A program made the position numbers and the translations under genes. 64,000 nucleotides of DNA from contig NZ_CP029495.1 of NCBI RefSeq assembly GCF_003325475.1, positions 1,922,001 to 1,986,000 on the forward strand, read 5' to 3'. The DNA is from Chromobacterium phragmitis. Lineage in GTDB: Bacteria > Pseudomonadota > Gammaproteobacteria > Burkholderiales > Chromobacteriaceae. The notes under the pieces are model-generated. The model made no database searches, was not told the origin of the DNA, and saw only the letters and a program-made list of their open reading frames with translations. Position 1 is the first letter of the stretch. Every line of letters starts with the position of its first letter. Of the stretch, positions 15,775 to 23,949 are shown piece after piece.

Positions 15775-16812
15775 ATGCGTCGCCTGCCGCTTTGGCTGTT
15801 CTGCCTCGCCCTGCCTGTCCACGGCCATGAGGCGCGATGGACGCTGGACCCGCATCGTTTGCCGCTGGGCGACGGCCGCGTCAGCGCGTCGCCGCGCCAG
15901 GGCTATGTCTACGCTTGTCCGGGGCCGGCGCGCAAGCAGGGCGCCGAACATGCCGGCGACTGGCTGCGCGGCGACAGCTGGGATGCTACGGGTAAGCTGC
16001 AGGTGCGCGGCGCCGTGAGTTGGCCGCAAGCCAGTTTCGCCAGCGCGCTGGAGGGCTGGCAGCGGCTGCTGAGCGGCAACGCGCTGCCGGTGGGCGCGGT
16101 CACCGGCGAATTCCCTGTCGCGCGGGACGATCCGGCCTACCGGATAGACCGCAATCCCAACGCCATAGCCGCCCAGCCTATCGATTGGCGGGTGCCGCGC
16201 GATCCGCGCCCGGCGGCGCAGGCGAGCTGCGTGCCCATGGGGCCGGTGGGCATCATGCTCAACGGCGTGCTGCTGTTCAACGCGCTGGACGCCGCCCAGC
16301 GCGACGCTGTGGCGCATGAGGTGCAGGACCGCTGCAACGGCCATCCGGAGCGCAGCGGCAGCTATCACTACCATGGTCCCAGCCCTTGCGTGCCGGGCAT
16401 GGATCAGCCCAACCGGCTGGTGGGCTATGCCCGCGACGGCTTCGGCATCTTCAGTCCGCTGGATGAGAACGGCCGGGAACTGCGCAACGCCGACCTGGAC
16501 GCCTGCCATGGGAAGGTCAGCCGCATCCGCTGGGATGGGCGCATGGTGGAGATGTACCACTACGTGATGACCCGGGAGTACCCGTACAGCATAGGGTGCT
16601 TCCGCGGCGCGGCGCTGGCGGAGCGGCCAGGACCGGGTTTGAACGATCCCCCCGCCGATGCGCCCGGGAGGCGGCCGCCGCCGGAGGCTGTGCAAGCCTG
16701 CGCCGGCCTGGCCGAGGGCCAGTCCTGCCGTATCGCCACGCCCCGAGGCGAGGTGGTGGAGGGAGGCTGCCGCCGGCTGGCCGGGCTGCTGGCCTGCGTG
16801 CCGCAGCGGTAA
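15775..16812 (+). CDS. Secreted YHYH-domain protein
   Basis: 345 residues preceded by a strong AAGGAGG ribosome site. A signal peptide (MRRLPLWLFCLALPVHG) leads into a domain with the YHYH signature 'ERSGSYHYHGPSPCVPG' near residue 200, plus several paired cysteines ('CHGKVSRIRWDGRMVEMYHYVMTREYPYSIGCF'). YHYH proteins are predicted extracytoplasmic, possibly metal-binding, and of unknown activity. The C-terminal ~60 residues are Pro/Cys-rich. It lies 50 bases after nrtR on the same strand, but no functional link is evident. Confidence 0.8.
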   Translation: MRRLPLWLFCLALPVHGHEARWTLDPHRLPLGDGRVSASPRQGYVYACPGPARKQGAEHAGDWLRGDSWDATGKLQVRGAVSWPQASFASALEGWQRLLSGNALPVGAVTGEFPVARDDPAYRIDRNPNAIAAQPIDWRVPRDPRPAAQASCVPMGPVGIMLNGVLLFNALDAAQRDAVAHEVQDRCNGHPERSGSYHYHGPSPCVPGMDQPNRLVGYARDGFGIFSPLDENGRELRNADLDACHGKVSRIRWDGRMVEMYHYVMTREYPYSIGCFRGAALAERPGPGLNDPPADAPGRRPPPEAVQACAGLAEGQSCRIATPRGEVVEGGCRRLAGLLACVPQR

Positions 16813-16948
16813 TCCTTGCCTTTGCGGCGGATAGGCATGGTGCTAATTTGAACGTTTGGGCAGAATATGCCGAATGAGACGAATGCAAGGCCGACTTTCT
16901 GCCCCCGCTCGCTGTGAGCGGTGCAGGGCCGGCCAAGGGGAAACCATA

Positions 16949-18931
16949 ATGATCGCCACCATCAAGGGCAAGATACTGGCCGGCTCCGGCCTGTTGATCC
17001 TGATCGGTTTTATCGTGCTGGCGGGCGCCAACATCTACAACAGCTACCGCAACGCGGAAAGCGCGGTGCTGGACCATGCTCGCTTGCTGGCCGACAGCGA
17101 GGCCGGCCGCGTGCAGCGCATGCTGGGCAAAACCTACGATTCCGCGCAGGCGATGGCGGAGGCGGCCGCCGGCGTGAGGGCCGCGCTGCCGGCCAACGGC
17201 CGCTCGCTCCTGTCCGAGGTGGTGAAGCGCCAGTTGCCCAACAACCCGGACGCCGTCGGCTACTGGGTGGATTGGGAGCCCAACGCCTTTGACGGCCGCG
17301 ACGCCGAATTCGCCGGCAAGCCGGAAAACGACCACACCGGGCGCTACGGCGTGTACTGGTTCCGCAAGGCGGGCAAGGTGGATGTGGTGTGGGGCGGCGA
17401 TGGCGTCGACGAAAGCGCCTATTACACCGAGCCGCGCAAGACCGGCAAGCCGATGCTGACCGAGCCCTATGTCGATCCGGACGTCAAGATCCTGATGGGC
17501 ACCCTCTCCTTCCCGCTCAACATCGGCGGCAAGGTGCTGGGCGTGGCCGGCTGCGACATCGCGCTGGGCCATCTGCAGGAAATGGCGGCCAAGGTGCGGC
17601 CTTACGACGCCGGCTTCATGAGCCTGTATTCCAACGGCGGCGTGCAGCTGGCCGGGCGCCAGGCGGGCTTGAACGGCAAGCCGGCGGTGGATCTGCCGGC
17701 AGAGGCCAAGGCGGCAATCAAGGACGGCCGTCCGGCCGAATACCGCAGCGAAGACGGCTTCCGCCACTTCATCATGCCCATCGTGGTCGGCGAGGCCGGC
17801 GCGCCGTGGGCGGTGCGCATCTCCATTCCCGAGGACGAGGCTTTCGCCCCGGTGCGCGCGGCCAGCTGGCAGTCCGCCTTCATCAGCCTGGGCATCCTGG
17901 CGCTGATCCTGCTGCTGCTGGGCGCCACGCTGAGCCAGCTGTTGCGTCCGCTGGGCCGATTGCAGGGCGCGATGAGCGAGCTGGCCTCCGGCAGCGGCGA
18001 CCTCACCCGCGAGCTGTCCATCGCCAGCCGCGACGAGATCGGACAGGCCGCCGGCGCCTTCAATACTTTCACCGGCTCGCTGCGCCACATGATGCTGGAC
18101 GTGCGCCGCCACGCCGGCGACATGCTGGGCTCGGTGCGCCAGCTGTCCGGGGACGTGGACCAGATCCGCGACAGCTCCGCCCGCCAGGCGCAGGCGGCCA
18201 ACGCCACCGCCGCCAGCGTCGAGCAGCTGTCGGTCAGCGTCACCCACATCGCCGAATCGGCGCGAGTGGCCGAGCAGCGCGCCCGCGAGGCGGATACCCT
18301 GTCCAGCCAGGCGGCCGCCAACGTGGACGCCACCGCGGCGGAGATCGGCCGCATCGCCGGCACCGTGCGCCAGCTGGCCGATGTGCTGGGCGGCATGCAG
18401 CAGCGCTCCGACCGCATTTCCGGCATCGTGTCGGTGATTCGCGACATAGCCGACCAGACCAATCTCCTGGCGCTGAACGCGGCGATCGAGGCCGCCCGCG
18501 CCGGCGAGCAGGGCCGCGGCTTCGCGGTGGTGGCGGACGAAGTGCGCAAGCTGGCCGAACGCACCGCCAAGGCCACGCTGGAGATTTCCGATGTGATCCA
18601 GACCATGCAGAAGGACACCGCCCACGCGTCCGACAGCATGAGCGGCGCGCTGGAGCAGGTGGAGCACGGCGTGAGGCTGGCCGGCGAATCGTCGCAATCC
18701 ATCCAGCAGATCAGCGGCCAGGCGCAGCAGGTGGTGCATGCGGTGGGCGACATCGCCGTCTCCACCGCCGAGCAGTCCAGCGCCAGCCAGGAGATCGCCC
18801 GCCACATCGAAAACATCCACGGCATGCTGCTGCAGACCGACGACTCCATCCACCAGGGGCAACAGGCCACGGTGGCGCTGGCGCGGCTGGGCGAGGAGCT
18901 GGAGAGCCTGATCGGCCGGTTCAAGCTGTGA
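16949..18931 (+). CDS. Methyl-accepting chemotaxis protein with periplasmic Cache-type sensor
   Basis: 660 residues. A transmembrane helix (residues ~10-30) is followed by a ~270-residue periplasmic domain of Cache type, a second helix (~residue 308-330), a HAMP domain ('[20 protein letters not shown]'), and a cytoplasmic signalling coiled coil. The highly conserved tip is complete: '[38 protein letters not shown]'. It should bind CheW/CheA and bias the flagellar motor in response to a small ligand that the sequence does not reveal. The ATG at 16949 follows an AGGGGAAA ribosome site; longer in-frame extensions lack one. Confidence 0.93.
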   Translation: MIATIKGKILAGSGLLILIGFIVLAGANIYNSYRNAESAVLDHARLLADSEAGRVQRMLGKTYDSAQAMAEAAAGVRAALPANGRSLLSEVVKRQLPNNPDAVGYWVDWEPNAFDGRDAEFAGKPENDHTGRYGVYWFRKAGKVDVVWGGDGVDESAYYTEPRKTGKPMLTEPYVDPDVKILMGTLSFPLNIGGKVLGVAGCDIALGHLQEMAAKVRPYDAGFMSLYSNGGVQLAGRQAGLNGKPAVDLPAEAKAAIKDGRPAEYRSEDGFRHFIMPIVVGEAGAPWAVRISIPEDEAFAPVRAASWQSAFISLGILALILLLLGATLSQLLRPLGRLQGAMSELASGSGDLTRELSIASRDEIGQAAGAFNTFTGSLRHMMLDVRRHAGDMLGSVRQLSGDVDQIRDSSARQAQAANATAASVEQLSVSVTHIAESARVAEQRAREADTLSSQAAANVDATAAEIGRIAGTVRQLADVLGGMQQRSDRISGIVSVIRDIADQTNLLALNAAIEAARAGEQGRGFAVVADEVRKLAERTAKATLEISDVIQTMQKDTAHASDSMSGALEQVEHGVRLAGESSQSIQQISGQAQQVVHAVGDIAVSTAEQSSASQEIARHIENIHGMLLQTDDSIHQGQQATVALARLGEELESLIGRFKL

Positions 18932-18973
18932 GCGCTGGCTGGCGATGAGTCTTTTTTGAAAGCGGTCGGCGTC

Positions 18974-19007
18974 TGCCTATGCGAAAAAGAGGTTTTCCGC
19001 ATAGGCA
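18974..19007. other. Stable hairpin between chemoreceptor and hypothetical gene
   Basis: TGCCTATGCG and CGCATAGGCA are perfect 10-base inverted repeats, and the inner AAAA/TTTT extend the stem. No T-run follows, so it may be a chemoreceptor terminator of unusual form or a 5' leader structure of the gene starting at 19016. Confidence 0.5.
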
Positions 19008-19015
19008 GGCACGTC

Positions 19016-19894
19016 ATGTTCAGCGCGCTCAATAAAGCCCTATCGTCCTTTACCCACCGTGTCGGCATGTCCAACCAAGAGGCGGCCGGGTCGGGCGGCC
19101 GCCCTATCGGCCACATGTCGTTGAACGGCGCGGCGGTGGAGGTGAAGTCCACGCAATGGCCCAATGTCTATCAATTGGGCGACAGCGGCCGGCTCACTTT
19201 TTCCGCCGACCTGGTGAGCCATCGGGCGGCCAACGGCGAAATGCTGCTGAGTCACGACAATGCCGAAGGATTGGCGCGGATGTATGGCGAATGGCAGGAA
19301 GACCGTCTGACGCTGATGCGAGGCATATCGTCCAATCACTTTTCCTGGGACGGCATCGTGATGAATGGTTTGGCTGCCTCCGAAGGCTCGGATGACTTTC
19401 CCGGCGCGACGATGGGCGGCAGCGGGTCGCGTTGGCTGCCGACTTCGATGGGGTCGAGCGATGGCGCGTTGATGACTTCCAGCGGCATCGCCATCGGCAA
19501 CCACAACCAAACCATGCGCGCCGCGATGAGCGCATCCCAGCCGCAGGACAATGTGTTGCTGGGCATGGTGCTGCGTTTCGATGCCGGGGCAAACCAAAAC
19601 CTGGCAGTCCATTTCCTCAATCCCGGCGAAATCCTGGTGAAGGGGCCGGTTGAAAATCAGGACTTCGCCATTTCTCATCTGGTGGTCAGCGACGTTTCCA
19701 ATCCGGCCGGCTTCGGCGCCATGCGCTACGAGGGCACGGCCTGGGATGCCGACCTGATGCCGGCTGCCTTGTACGACCCGAGCGGCAAGCATGGAGAAAC
19801 GGGACGCCAGGTGACCCAGGATTGGATGGATCGCAGCGCCGCCAAGATAAACGAATTGCAGCAACGCCGCCTTTTGTGGCGGGATGTTGACTAA
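19016..19894 (+). CDS. Protein of unknown function
   Basis: 292 residues, no signal peptide, no clear transmembrane segment and no motif that I recognise. It is polar and rich in Gly, Ser, Met and Asn, with an asparagine/histidine-rich middle ('GIAIGNHNQTMRAAMSASQ') and a charged C terminus ('MDRSAAKINELQQRRLLWRDVD'). The ATG at 19016 is chosen because the upstream extension (to 18956) would be translated through a strong hairpin. GC content is like the surrounding genes. A secreted effector is possible but not supported by any visible signal. Confidence 0.6.
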   Translation: MFSALNKALSSFTHRVGMSNQEAAGSGGRPIGHMSLNGAAVEVKSTQWPNVYQLGDSGRLTFSADLVSHRAANGEMLLSHDNAEGLARMYGEWQEDRLTLMRGISSNHFSWDGIVMNGLAASEGSDDFPGATMGGSGSRWLPTSMGSSDGALMTSSGIAIGNHNQTMRAAMSASQPQDNVLLGMVLRFDAGANQNLAVHFLNPGEILVKGPVENQDFAISHLVVSDVSNPAGFGAMRYEGTAWDADLMPAALYDPSGKHGETGRQVTQDWMDRSAAKINELQQRRLLWRDVD

Positions 19895-19912
19895 GCGCGG
19901 CTGGGGCCGGCG

Positions 19913-20797
19913 CTAGACCTTCAGCGCTTCGATGAAGCGCGCCAGCGCCGGATTGCCTGCCTCCTGTTTCCAGACGAAGCATAGCGGCAGCGGCACCGAC
20001 AGATTCCGCAGCCGGTAAAACCGCACCTGCGCCGGCGGGCGCGCCAGATTGGCGGCATTGACGATGGCCGCGCCGACGCCGGCGCAGACCAGCGACAGCA
20101 TCGCCGCCTCGGTGGGTTGTTCCTGCACCACGTCCAGCCAGATGCCGGCCTGCTGGCAGGCGCTGAACAGGCGGTCGTGGTATTCGGGATAGACCGCGCG
20201 GGGGAAAGAGACGAAGGGCCGCCCGGCCAGCGCGCGCAAGTCGAAAGGCTGCGCCTCGTCGTGCTCTATTTGCCAGGCGCGGGGCAGCGCCAGCACCACG
20301 TCCTGCGTCAGCAGCGGCAGCGCGTCGAAGCCATCCGGCAACGGGCCCAACTGGTAGACGAAGCCGCCGTCGAGCGCATTCTGATCGATGGCGGCGAACT
20401 GTTCCGGGCTGTTCAGCGTGGACAGCGACAGGCTCACGTCCGGCGTTTCCGCCTGAAAACGTTGCAGTGCCTGCGGCACCACGCCATCCCAACCGGTGTT
20501 TTCCACATAGCCCAGCCGCAGCTGGCCGGCCGCGCCGTCGGCCACCCGGCGCGCGCTTGCGCCGGCTGCGTCAAGCGCGGCCAACATCCGGCGAATGTCG
20601 CGCAGGTAGCTGTCGCCCGCCGGCGTCAGCCGCAGCCCGCGGGGGGAGCGCGTGAACAGCGCGAAGCCCAGCTCTTCCTCCAAGTCCTGGATCTGGCGCG
20701 TGATGGCCGGCTGGGTGATGTGCAGCCGCTCGGACGCGGCGCGCATGCTGGCGTGCTCGGCCACCGCCGCGAAATAACGCAGATGCCGCAGCTCCAT
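19913..20797 (-). CDS. LysR-family transcriptional regulator
   Basis: 294 residues, standard LysR length. The N-terminal HTH is clear: 'MELRHLRYFAAVAEHASMRAASERLHITQPAITRQIQDLEEELGFALFTR'. The rest is an effector-binding domain. It is divergent from the metallo-beta-lactamase-fold gene at 20937 and presumably controls it. The ATG at 20797 is used because longer in-frame extensions do not belong to the family. Confidence 0.93.
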   Translation of the reverse strand: MELRHLRYFAAVAEHASMRAASERLHITQPAITRQIQDLEEELGFALFTRSPRGLRLTPAGDSYLRDIRRMLAALDAAGASARRVADGAAGQLRLGYVENTGWDGVVPQALQRFQAETPDVSLSLSTLNSPEQFAAIDQNALDGGFVYQLGPLPDGFDALPLLTQDVVLALPRAWQIEHDEAQPFDLRALAGRPFVSFPRAVYPEYHDRLFSACQQAGIWLDVVQEQPTEAAMLSLVCAGVGAAIVNAANLARPPAQVRFYRLRNLSVPLPLCFVWKQEAGNPALARFIEALKV

Positions 20798-20827
20798 GAT
20801 GATCTTTCCAATGCAGTGATGCCTAAA

Positions 20828-20848
20828 ATTTATCACAAATTCATAAAT
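20828..20848. promoter_or_regulatory. AT-rich inverted repeat in the LysR/metallohydrolase divergent region
   Basis: ATTTAT-N9-ATAAAT, 21 bases, centred about 40 bases upstream of the LysR start. Its size and position suit a LysR binding site, but no experiment or family motif is available to confirm it. Confidence 0.4.
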
Positions 20849-20936
20849 CGGCATTGGAAGGCATGGGTACTTTCCGGGATAGTAGAACGCTACCCGGCGC
20901 CGCCCAGGCGGCGCATCGACGATCAAGAGAGCCACG

Positions 20937-21803
20937 ATGAACGCCCAAACCTACCGCATCGGCAATGCGCGCGTAACGCGCGTGACGGACACCCTGCTCA
21001 CCGGCATCACCCCGGGCTACCTGTACGCGGACTGGCGCGATGGCGTGCTGGCCGAGCAGCCGCAGCTGCGCGCGCTGTTCGACGACAGCGGCGAGCACAT
21101 CATCCTCAGCGTGCATACCTGGGTGGTGGAGCTGGGCGGTAAGGTGTTCCTGATCGACACCGGGCTGGGCAATGACAAAGAGCGTCCGTTCAACGCGCTG
21201 TTCCACCGGCTGCGCACGCCGTTTCTTGAGCGTCTGGCGATGCTGAACATCCAGCCGGAAGACGTGGACCATGTGCTGCTGACCCATCTGCATGCCGACC
21301 ATGTCGGCTGGAACACAAGGCTGGCGGACAGCCGCTGGGTGCCCACTTTTCCCAATGCCCGTTACGCGATGCCGCAGGGTGAACTGGACTTCTTCGCCAC
21401 GCCGGAGGCCGACAAGCGCCGCATGGTGTTTGACGACAGCGTGGCCCCGGTGCTGGCCTGCGGCCAGGGGATTGGCATCCATGCGGGAGGGGACGATTAC
21501 GATGAGGCCTTCCATTTCCATCCCACGCCCGGACATTGCGCCGGACACATGTCCATCACGCTGCATTCCGCCGGCGAAACCGCCATCTTTACCGGCGACG
21601 CGATGCATTCGCCGGTGCAGGTCTACCACCCGGAGTGGAACTCAGCCTTCTGCCGGGAACAAGACGGCGCGCGCGCTTCCCGCCGTTGGCTGCTGGAATA
21701 CGCCAGCGAGCACGAAGCCACCGTGTTCACCGCTCACTTTGGCGCGTCGTCGGCTGGTGTGGTGAGCCGGGAGGGGGATGGTTATGGGTGGCGGTTTCTG
21801 TGA
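20937..21803 (+). CDS. Metallo-beta-lactamase-fold hydrolase
   Basis: 288 residues. The zinc motif THLHADHVGW is present, followed by 'HPTPGHCAGHMSI', 'FTGDAMHSP' and a late His ('VFTAHFGASSAG'), giving a full dinuclear site. The pattern resembles the lactonase/AttM-like branch, but substrate range in this fold is wide and no more exact claim is safe. It is controlled in all likelihood by the divergent LysR gene. It ends 42 bases before the left end of the IS element. Confidence 0.87.
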   Translation: MNAQTYRIGNARVTRVTDTLLTGITPGYLYADWRDGVLAEQPQLRALFDDSGEHIILSVHTWVVELGGKVFLIDTGLGNDKERPFNALFHRLRTPFLERLAMLNIQPEDVDHVLLTHLHADHVGWNTRLADSRWVPTFPNARYAMPQGELDFFATPEADKRRMVFDDSVAPVLACGQGIGIHAGGDDYDEAFHFHPTPGHCAGHMSITLHSAGETAIFTGDAMHSPVQVYHPEWNSAFCREQDGARASRRWLLEYASEHEATVFTAHFGASSAGVVSREGDGYGWRFL

Positions 21804-21851
21804 GTGGGCACAATACCCCATGAGTATCGATGTCTGCAGTATTAAGACCCG

Positions 21852-22238
21852 CTAACAAAACCTGTCGACAAATCGCAGACATATCAATGAGAAAGCCAGC
21901 TTGAGCAAGGCGTAATGCGTATCCAGCCGCCGTTCGAAGCGGATGCGCAACTTGCCGAAGCCAGCTAGCCAAGAATGGGTACGTTCTACCACCCAGCGGT
22001 GGCGACCTAGTCTCTCGCTGCTTTCCACCCCGCGCCGAGCAATTCGCACCAAGATTCCGCGTCGGCTCAGGTGTGCACGACAACGGCGGTAGTCATAGCC
22101 TTTGTCAGCATGCAGCTTGTAAGGCTTTTGTCTGGGCCGTCCTGGCAAGCCAGGAACGGCAGGAATCGCATCGACCAAAGTTTCGAAGACCATGGAGTCG
22201 TGCCGATTGGCGCCGGTAATGCTCAGCGCCAATGGCAA
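21852..22238 (-). CDS. IS5-family transposase, second frame (C-terminal DDE part)
   Basis: 128 residues from its first ATG. It shows the C-terminal half of a DDE transposase: 'LHADKGYDYRRCRAHLSRRGI' with the second Asp, and 'RWVVERTHSWLAGFGKLRIRFERR' with the catalytic Glu. The frame is open further upstream to the frameshift region near 22310-22325, reading GPNPTDRGKCGSKRH, which is the conserved middle of the protein. It is therefore the continuation of the first frame and not a separate gene. Confidence 0.9.
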   Translation of the reverse strand: MPLALSITGANRHDSMVFETLVDAIPAVPGLPGRPRQKPYKLHADKGYDYRRCRAHLSRRGILVRIARRGVESSERLGRHRWVVERTHSWLAGFGKLRIRFERRLDTHYALLKLAFSLICLRFVDRFC

Positions 22239-22249
22239 ACCTCGGCGAT

Positions 22250-22654
22250 CTACGATGATGTGCCGTTTGCTGCCGCATTTACCTCGATCGGTGGGGTTGG
22301 GGCCGGTCTCTTGGCCCCCCGGGGGCTGGCAACGCTAGCCCCATCAATGCTGGCCCGGCTCCAATCAATTTGATCGTGTTGGCGCAGTTGTATCAGCAGA
22401 GCCAGGTGTAGGCGGTCCCAAATGCCTTGCGCTTGCCAATCCCGCAGCCTTCGCCAGCAGGTCATCCCGCTGCCAAAACCGAGTTCCTGCGGGAGGTCCT
22501 CCCAAGGAATGCCGGTAGTGAGAACAAACAAGATGCCGTTGAGGGCAGCAAAATCATCCAGCCGCGGCCTCCCACCCCGGCGGGAACGCGGCGGCGGAGA
22601 GAGTAGCGGCTGCAATGACTTCCAGAGCTTCTGGCTGATGACTTTTCGTTGCAT
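22250..22654 (-). CDS. IS5-family transposase, first frame (N-terminal part)
   Basis: 134 residues: 'SQKLWKSLQPLLSPP......GGRPRLDDFAALNGILFVLTTGIPWEDLPQELGFGSGMTCWRRLRDW' is the DUF4096-type N-terminal domain, and 'DWSRASIDGAS' holds the first catalytic Asp. The frame changes at a CCCCCGGGGGG run around 22315-22325. After it the conserved sequence continues in the other frame. IS427-type elements use programmed frameshifting at this place, so this is probably functional and not a broken gene. Confidence 0.9.
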   Translation of the reverse strand: MQRKVISQKLWKSLQPLLSPPPRSRRGGRPRLDDFAALNGILFVLTTGIPWEDLPQELGFGSGMTCWRRLRDWQAQGIWDRLHLALLIQLRQHDQIDWSRASIDGASVASPRGAKRPAPTPPIEVNAAANGTSS

Positions 22655-22809
22655 CTTCGCCAGGTGAGGGCATACGCATCTGGCATCAAGAGGTTTTGTT
22701 AGCGGCTCTAAGGTTGGTAGATAGTTGACAGAATGATTTGTGGAAATTGTTACTTGTGGTGGTGTAGATCTATTAAGATGGGATAAATTAGATTTGTAGT
22801 TATGCTTTA

Positions 22810-23397
22810 TTAATTCCAGTCAACTTTTAATGATAAGAAAAACTGCTCTAAGGCATTCAGCATTGTCATGTCATCTAGGTCGTTTGGTTTTGCTTTGTAA
22901 GCGGCATATACAGAGTAGACATCTTTTTTTGAAAAATAAAAATCCTTTTCTATCAAATTAACACCTCCTTCTTTGTTTTGATTGATAAAAGTATCTATCC
23001 ATACATCACCGGTTAAATTTCTCACTAGATAGCTCTGATAGATGATTTTTGTACTTTCTCCTTTTGTATCATTAAGTGCCGCTATGGTTGAGTGCGCGCT
23101 ATCGAGTTGATAGCTTTCACTTGGAAAATTAAGTTTTACAATCTTCTTTCCATTTTTTATTTTTATTTTTAGCTTATTCATGCAGTTGGGCTGAGTTGAT
23201 TGTGATCGGATAAATCCATTGTCTAAAGTTTTTATTGAAATGAAACTGAACATGCCATTGCAGTAGCGAATCTGACCTGCTGCGACAGCGCTATTAGATA
23301 TAAGAAATAAGAAAGACAATAATAGCACTAAGCCTAACTGCCATAGAGAAACCCTAGTGATTGTTAGGAAGAGGTCATTGCTACTGAATAGTTGCAT
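22810..23397 (-). CDS. Secreted protein of unknown function, candidate immunity protein 2
   Basis: 195 residues. The N terminus has a hydrophobic segment (LWQLGLVLLLSFLFLISNSAVAAG) that reads as a signal peptide or anchor. The rest is a Lys/Ser/Asn-rich domain with two Cys ('RYCNGMFSF', 'QPNCMNKLKIKIKNGKK'). It is strongly AT-rich compared with the core genes. It is the last of three same-strand genes after vgrG; the order vgrG, effector, small secreted proteins suggests a periplasmic immunity or accessory protein for the peptidoglycan-cleaving effector (inference). I do not recognise the family. Confidence 0.65.
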   Translation of the reverse strand: MQLFSSNDLFLTITRVSLWQLGLVLLLSFLFLISNSAVAAGQIRYCNGMFSFISIKTLDNGFIRSQSTQPNCMNKLKIKIKNGKKIVKLNFPSESYQLDSAHSTIAALNDTKGESTKIIYQSYLVRNLTGDVWIDTFINQNKEGGVNLIEKDFYFSKKDVYSVYAAYKAKPNDLDDMTMLNALEQFFLSLKVDWN

Positions 23398-23457
23398 CGA
23401 TGCTAAATCTATCTTATAAATAGTCGTGCATGCGAGATTGCTGAATGACTTGGAGTG

Positions 23458-23949
23458 TCACCATTCTTTTTCAAAAATGCGGCTAATTATTAAAGAGGCA
23501 TTTTTCTTACTCATCGAGCCGTTAAATTCTAGCATGAGGCATTTTTGAAAATTAGGGTACGTACATGCATAGTAAGTGTTATCTTTACTTTTTTGGCCAT
23601 CACCGAAGATAGAATTGGAATGAATTACTTGCAATGGTTTACTGCCTGCTATTTTAAACTTGCTATCGATATGTGTTATGTATCTTCCAGTGTTGGCAGG
23701 GGTGATAAAGTCATTCTTTAGTTTCAGGTCAAAATTAGTATAGGCCTTTTCTCCATAGCTTATCGATCCTTGCATTTTTATTCTCTTCCCATGAGTATAC
23801 CCAGTGATGTCGATTTTTTCTTTGCTACAATTGGCTATTGTAACTGTTTCTAATTCGGGGAAGAGGGCGTCACATTGAGTGTCGGCCTGGATAGTTACAG
23901 ATACAATGGTTATAATTGAGAAGAGTAATATCTCTGGAAATTTTCCCAT
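23458..23949 (-). CDS. Secreted protein of unknown function, candidate immunity protein 1
   Basis: 163 residues with an N-terminal signal peptide (MGKFPEILLFSIITIVSVTIQADT) and four Cys in the mature part, suggesting disulfides. Its ATG overlaps the effector stop codon by one base, the tight coupling usual for effector-immunity pairs. It would sit in the periplasm, where the effector acts. AT-rich like the effector's 3' half. The family is not recognised and the immunity role is inferred from position and export signal only. Confidence 0.72.
   Translation of the reverse strand: MGKFPEILLFSIITIVSVTIQADTQCDALFPELETVTIANCSKEKIDITGYTHGKRIKMQGSISYGEKAYTNFDLKLKNDFITPANTGRYITHIDSKFKIAGSKPLQVIHSNSIFGDGQKSKDNTYYACTYPNFQKCLMLEFNGSMSKKNASLIISRIFEKEW

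Larger units (their letters stand above)
21846..22708 (-). mobile_element. IS5-family (IS427-like) insertion sequence
   Basis: 863 bases bounded by 18-base terminal inverted repeats: left GACCCGCTAACAAAACCT, right (reverse complement) GAGCCGCTAACAAAACCT, one mismatch. A TAA triplet flanks both ends (21843-21845 and 22709-22711), a 3-base target duplication typical of IS427-type elements. It carries one transposase gene split into two frames on the minus strand. Both ends and the duplication are intact, so the insertion looks recent. It sits at the junction between GC-rich chromosome and an AT-rich accessory segment. Confidence 0.92.

Noticed and set aside
21852..22654. Transposase as a pseudogene
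   Set aside because: The single frame change at a G/C run, intact ends and target duplication fit programmed frameshifting in IS427-type elements better than decay.
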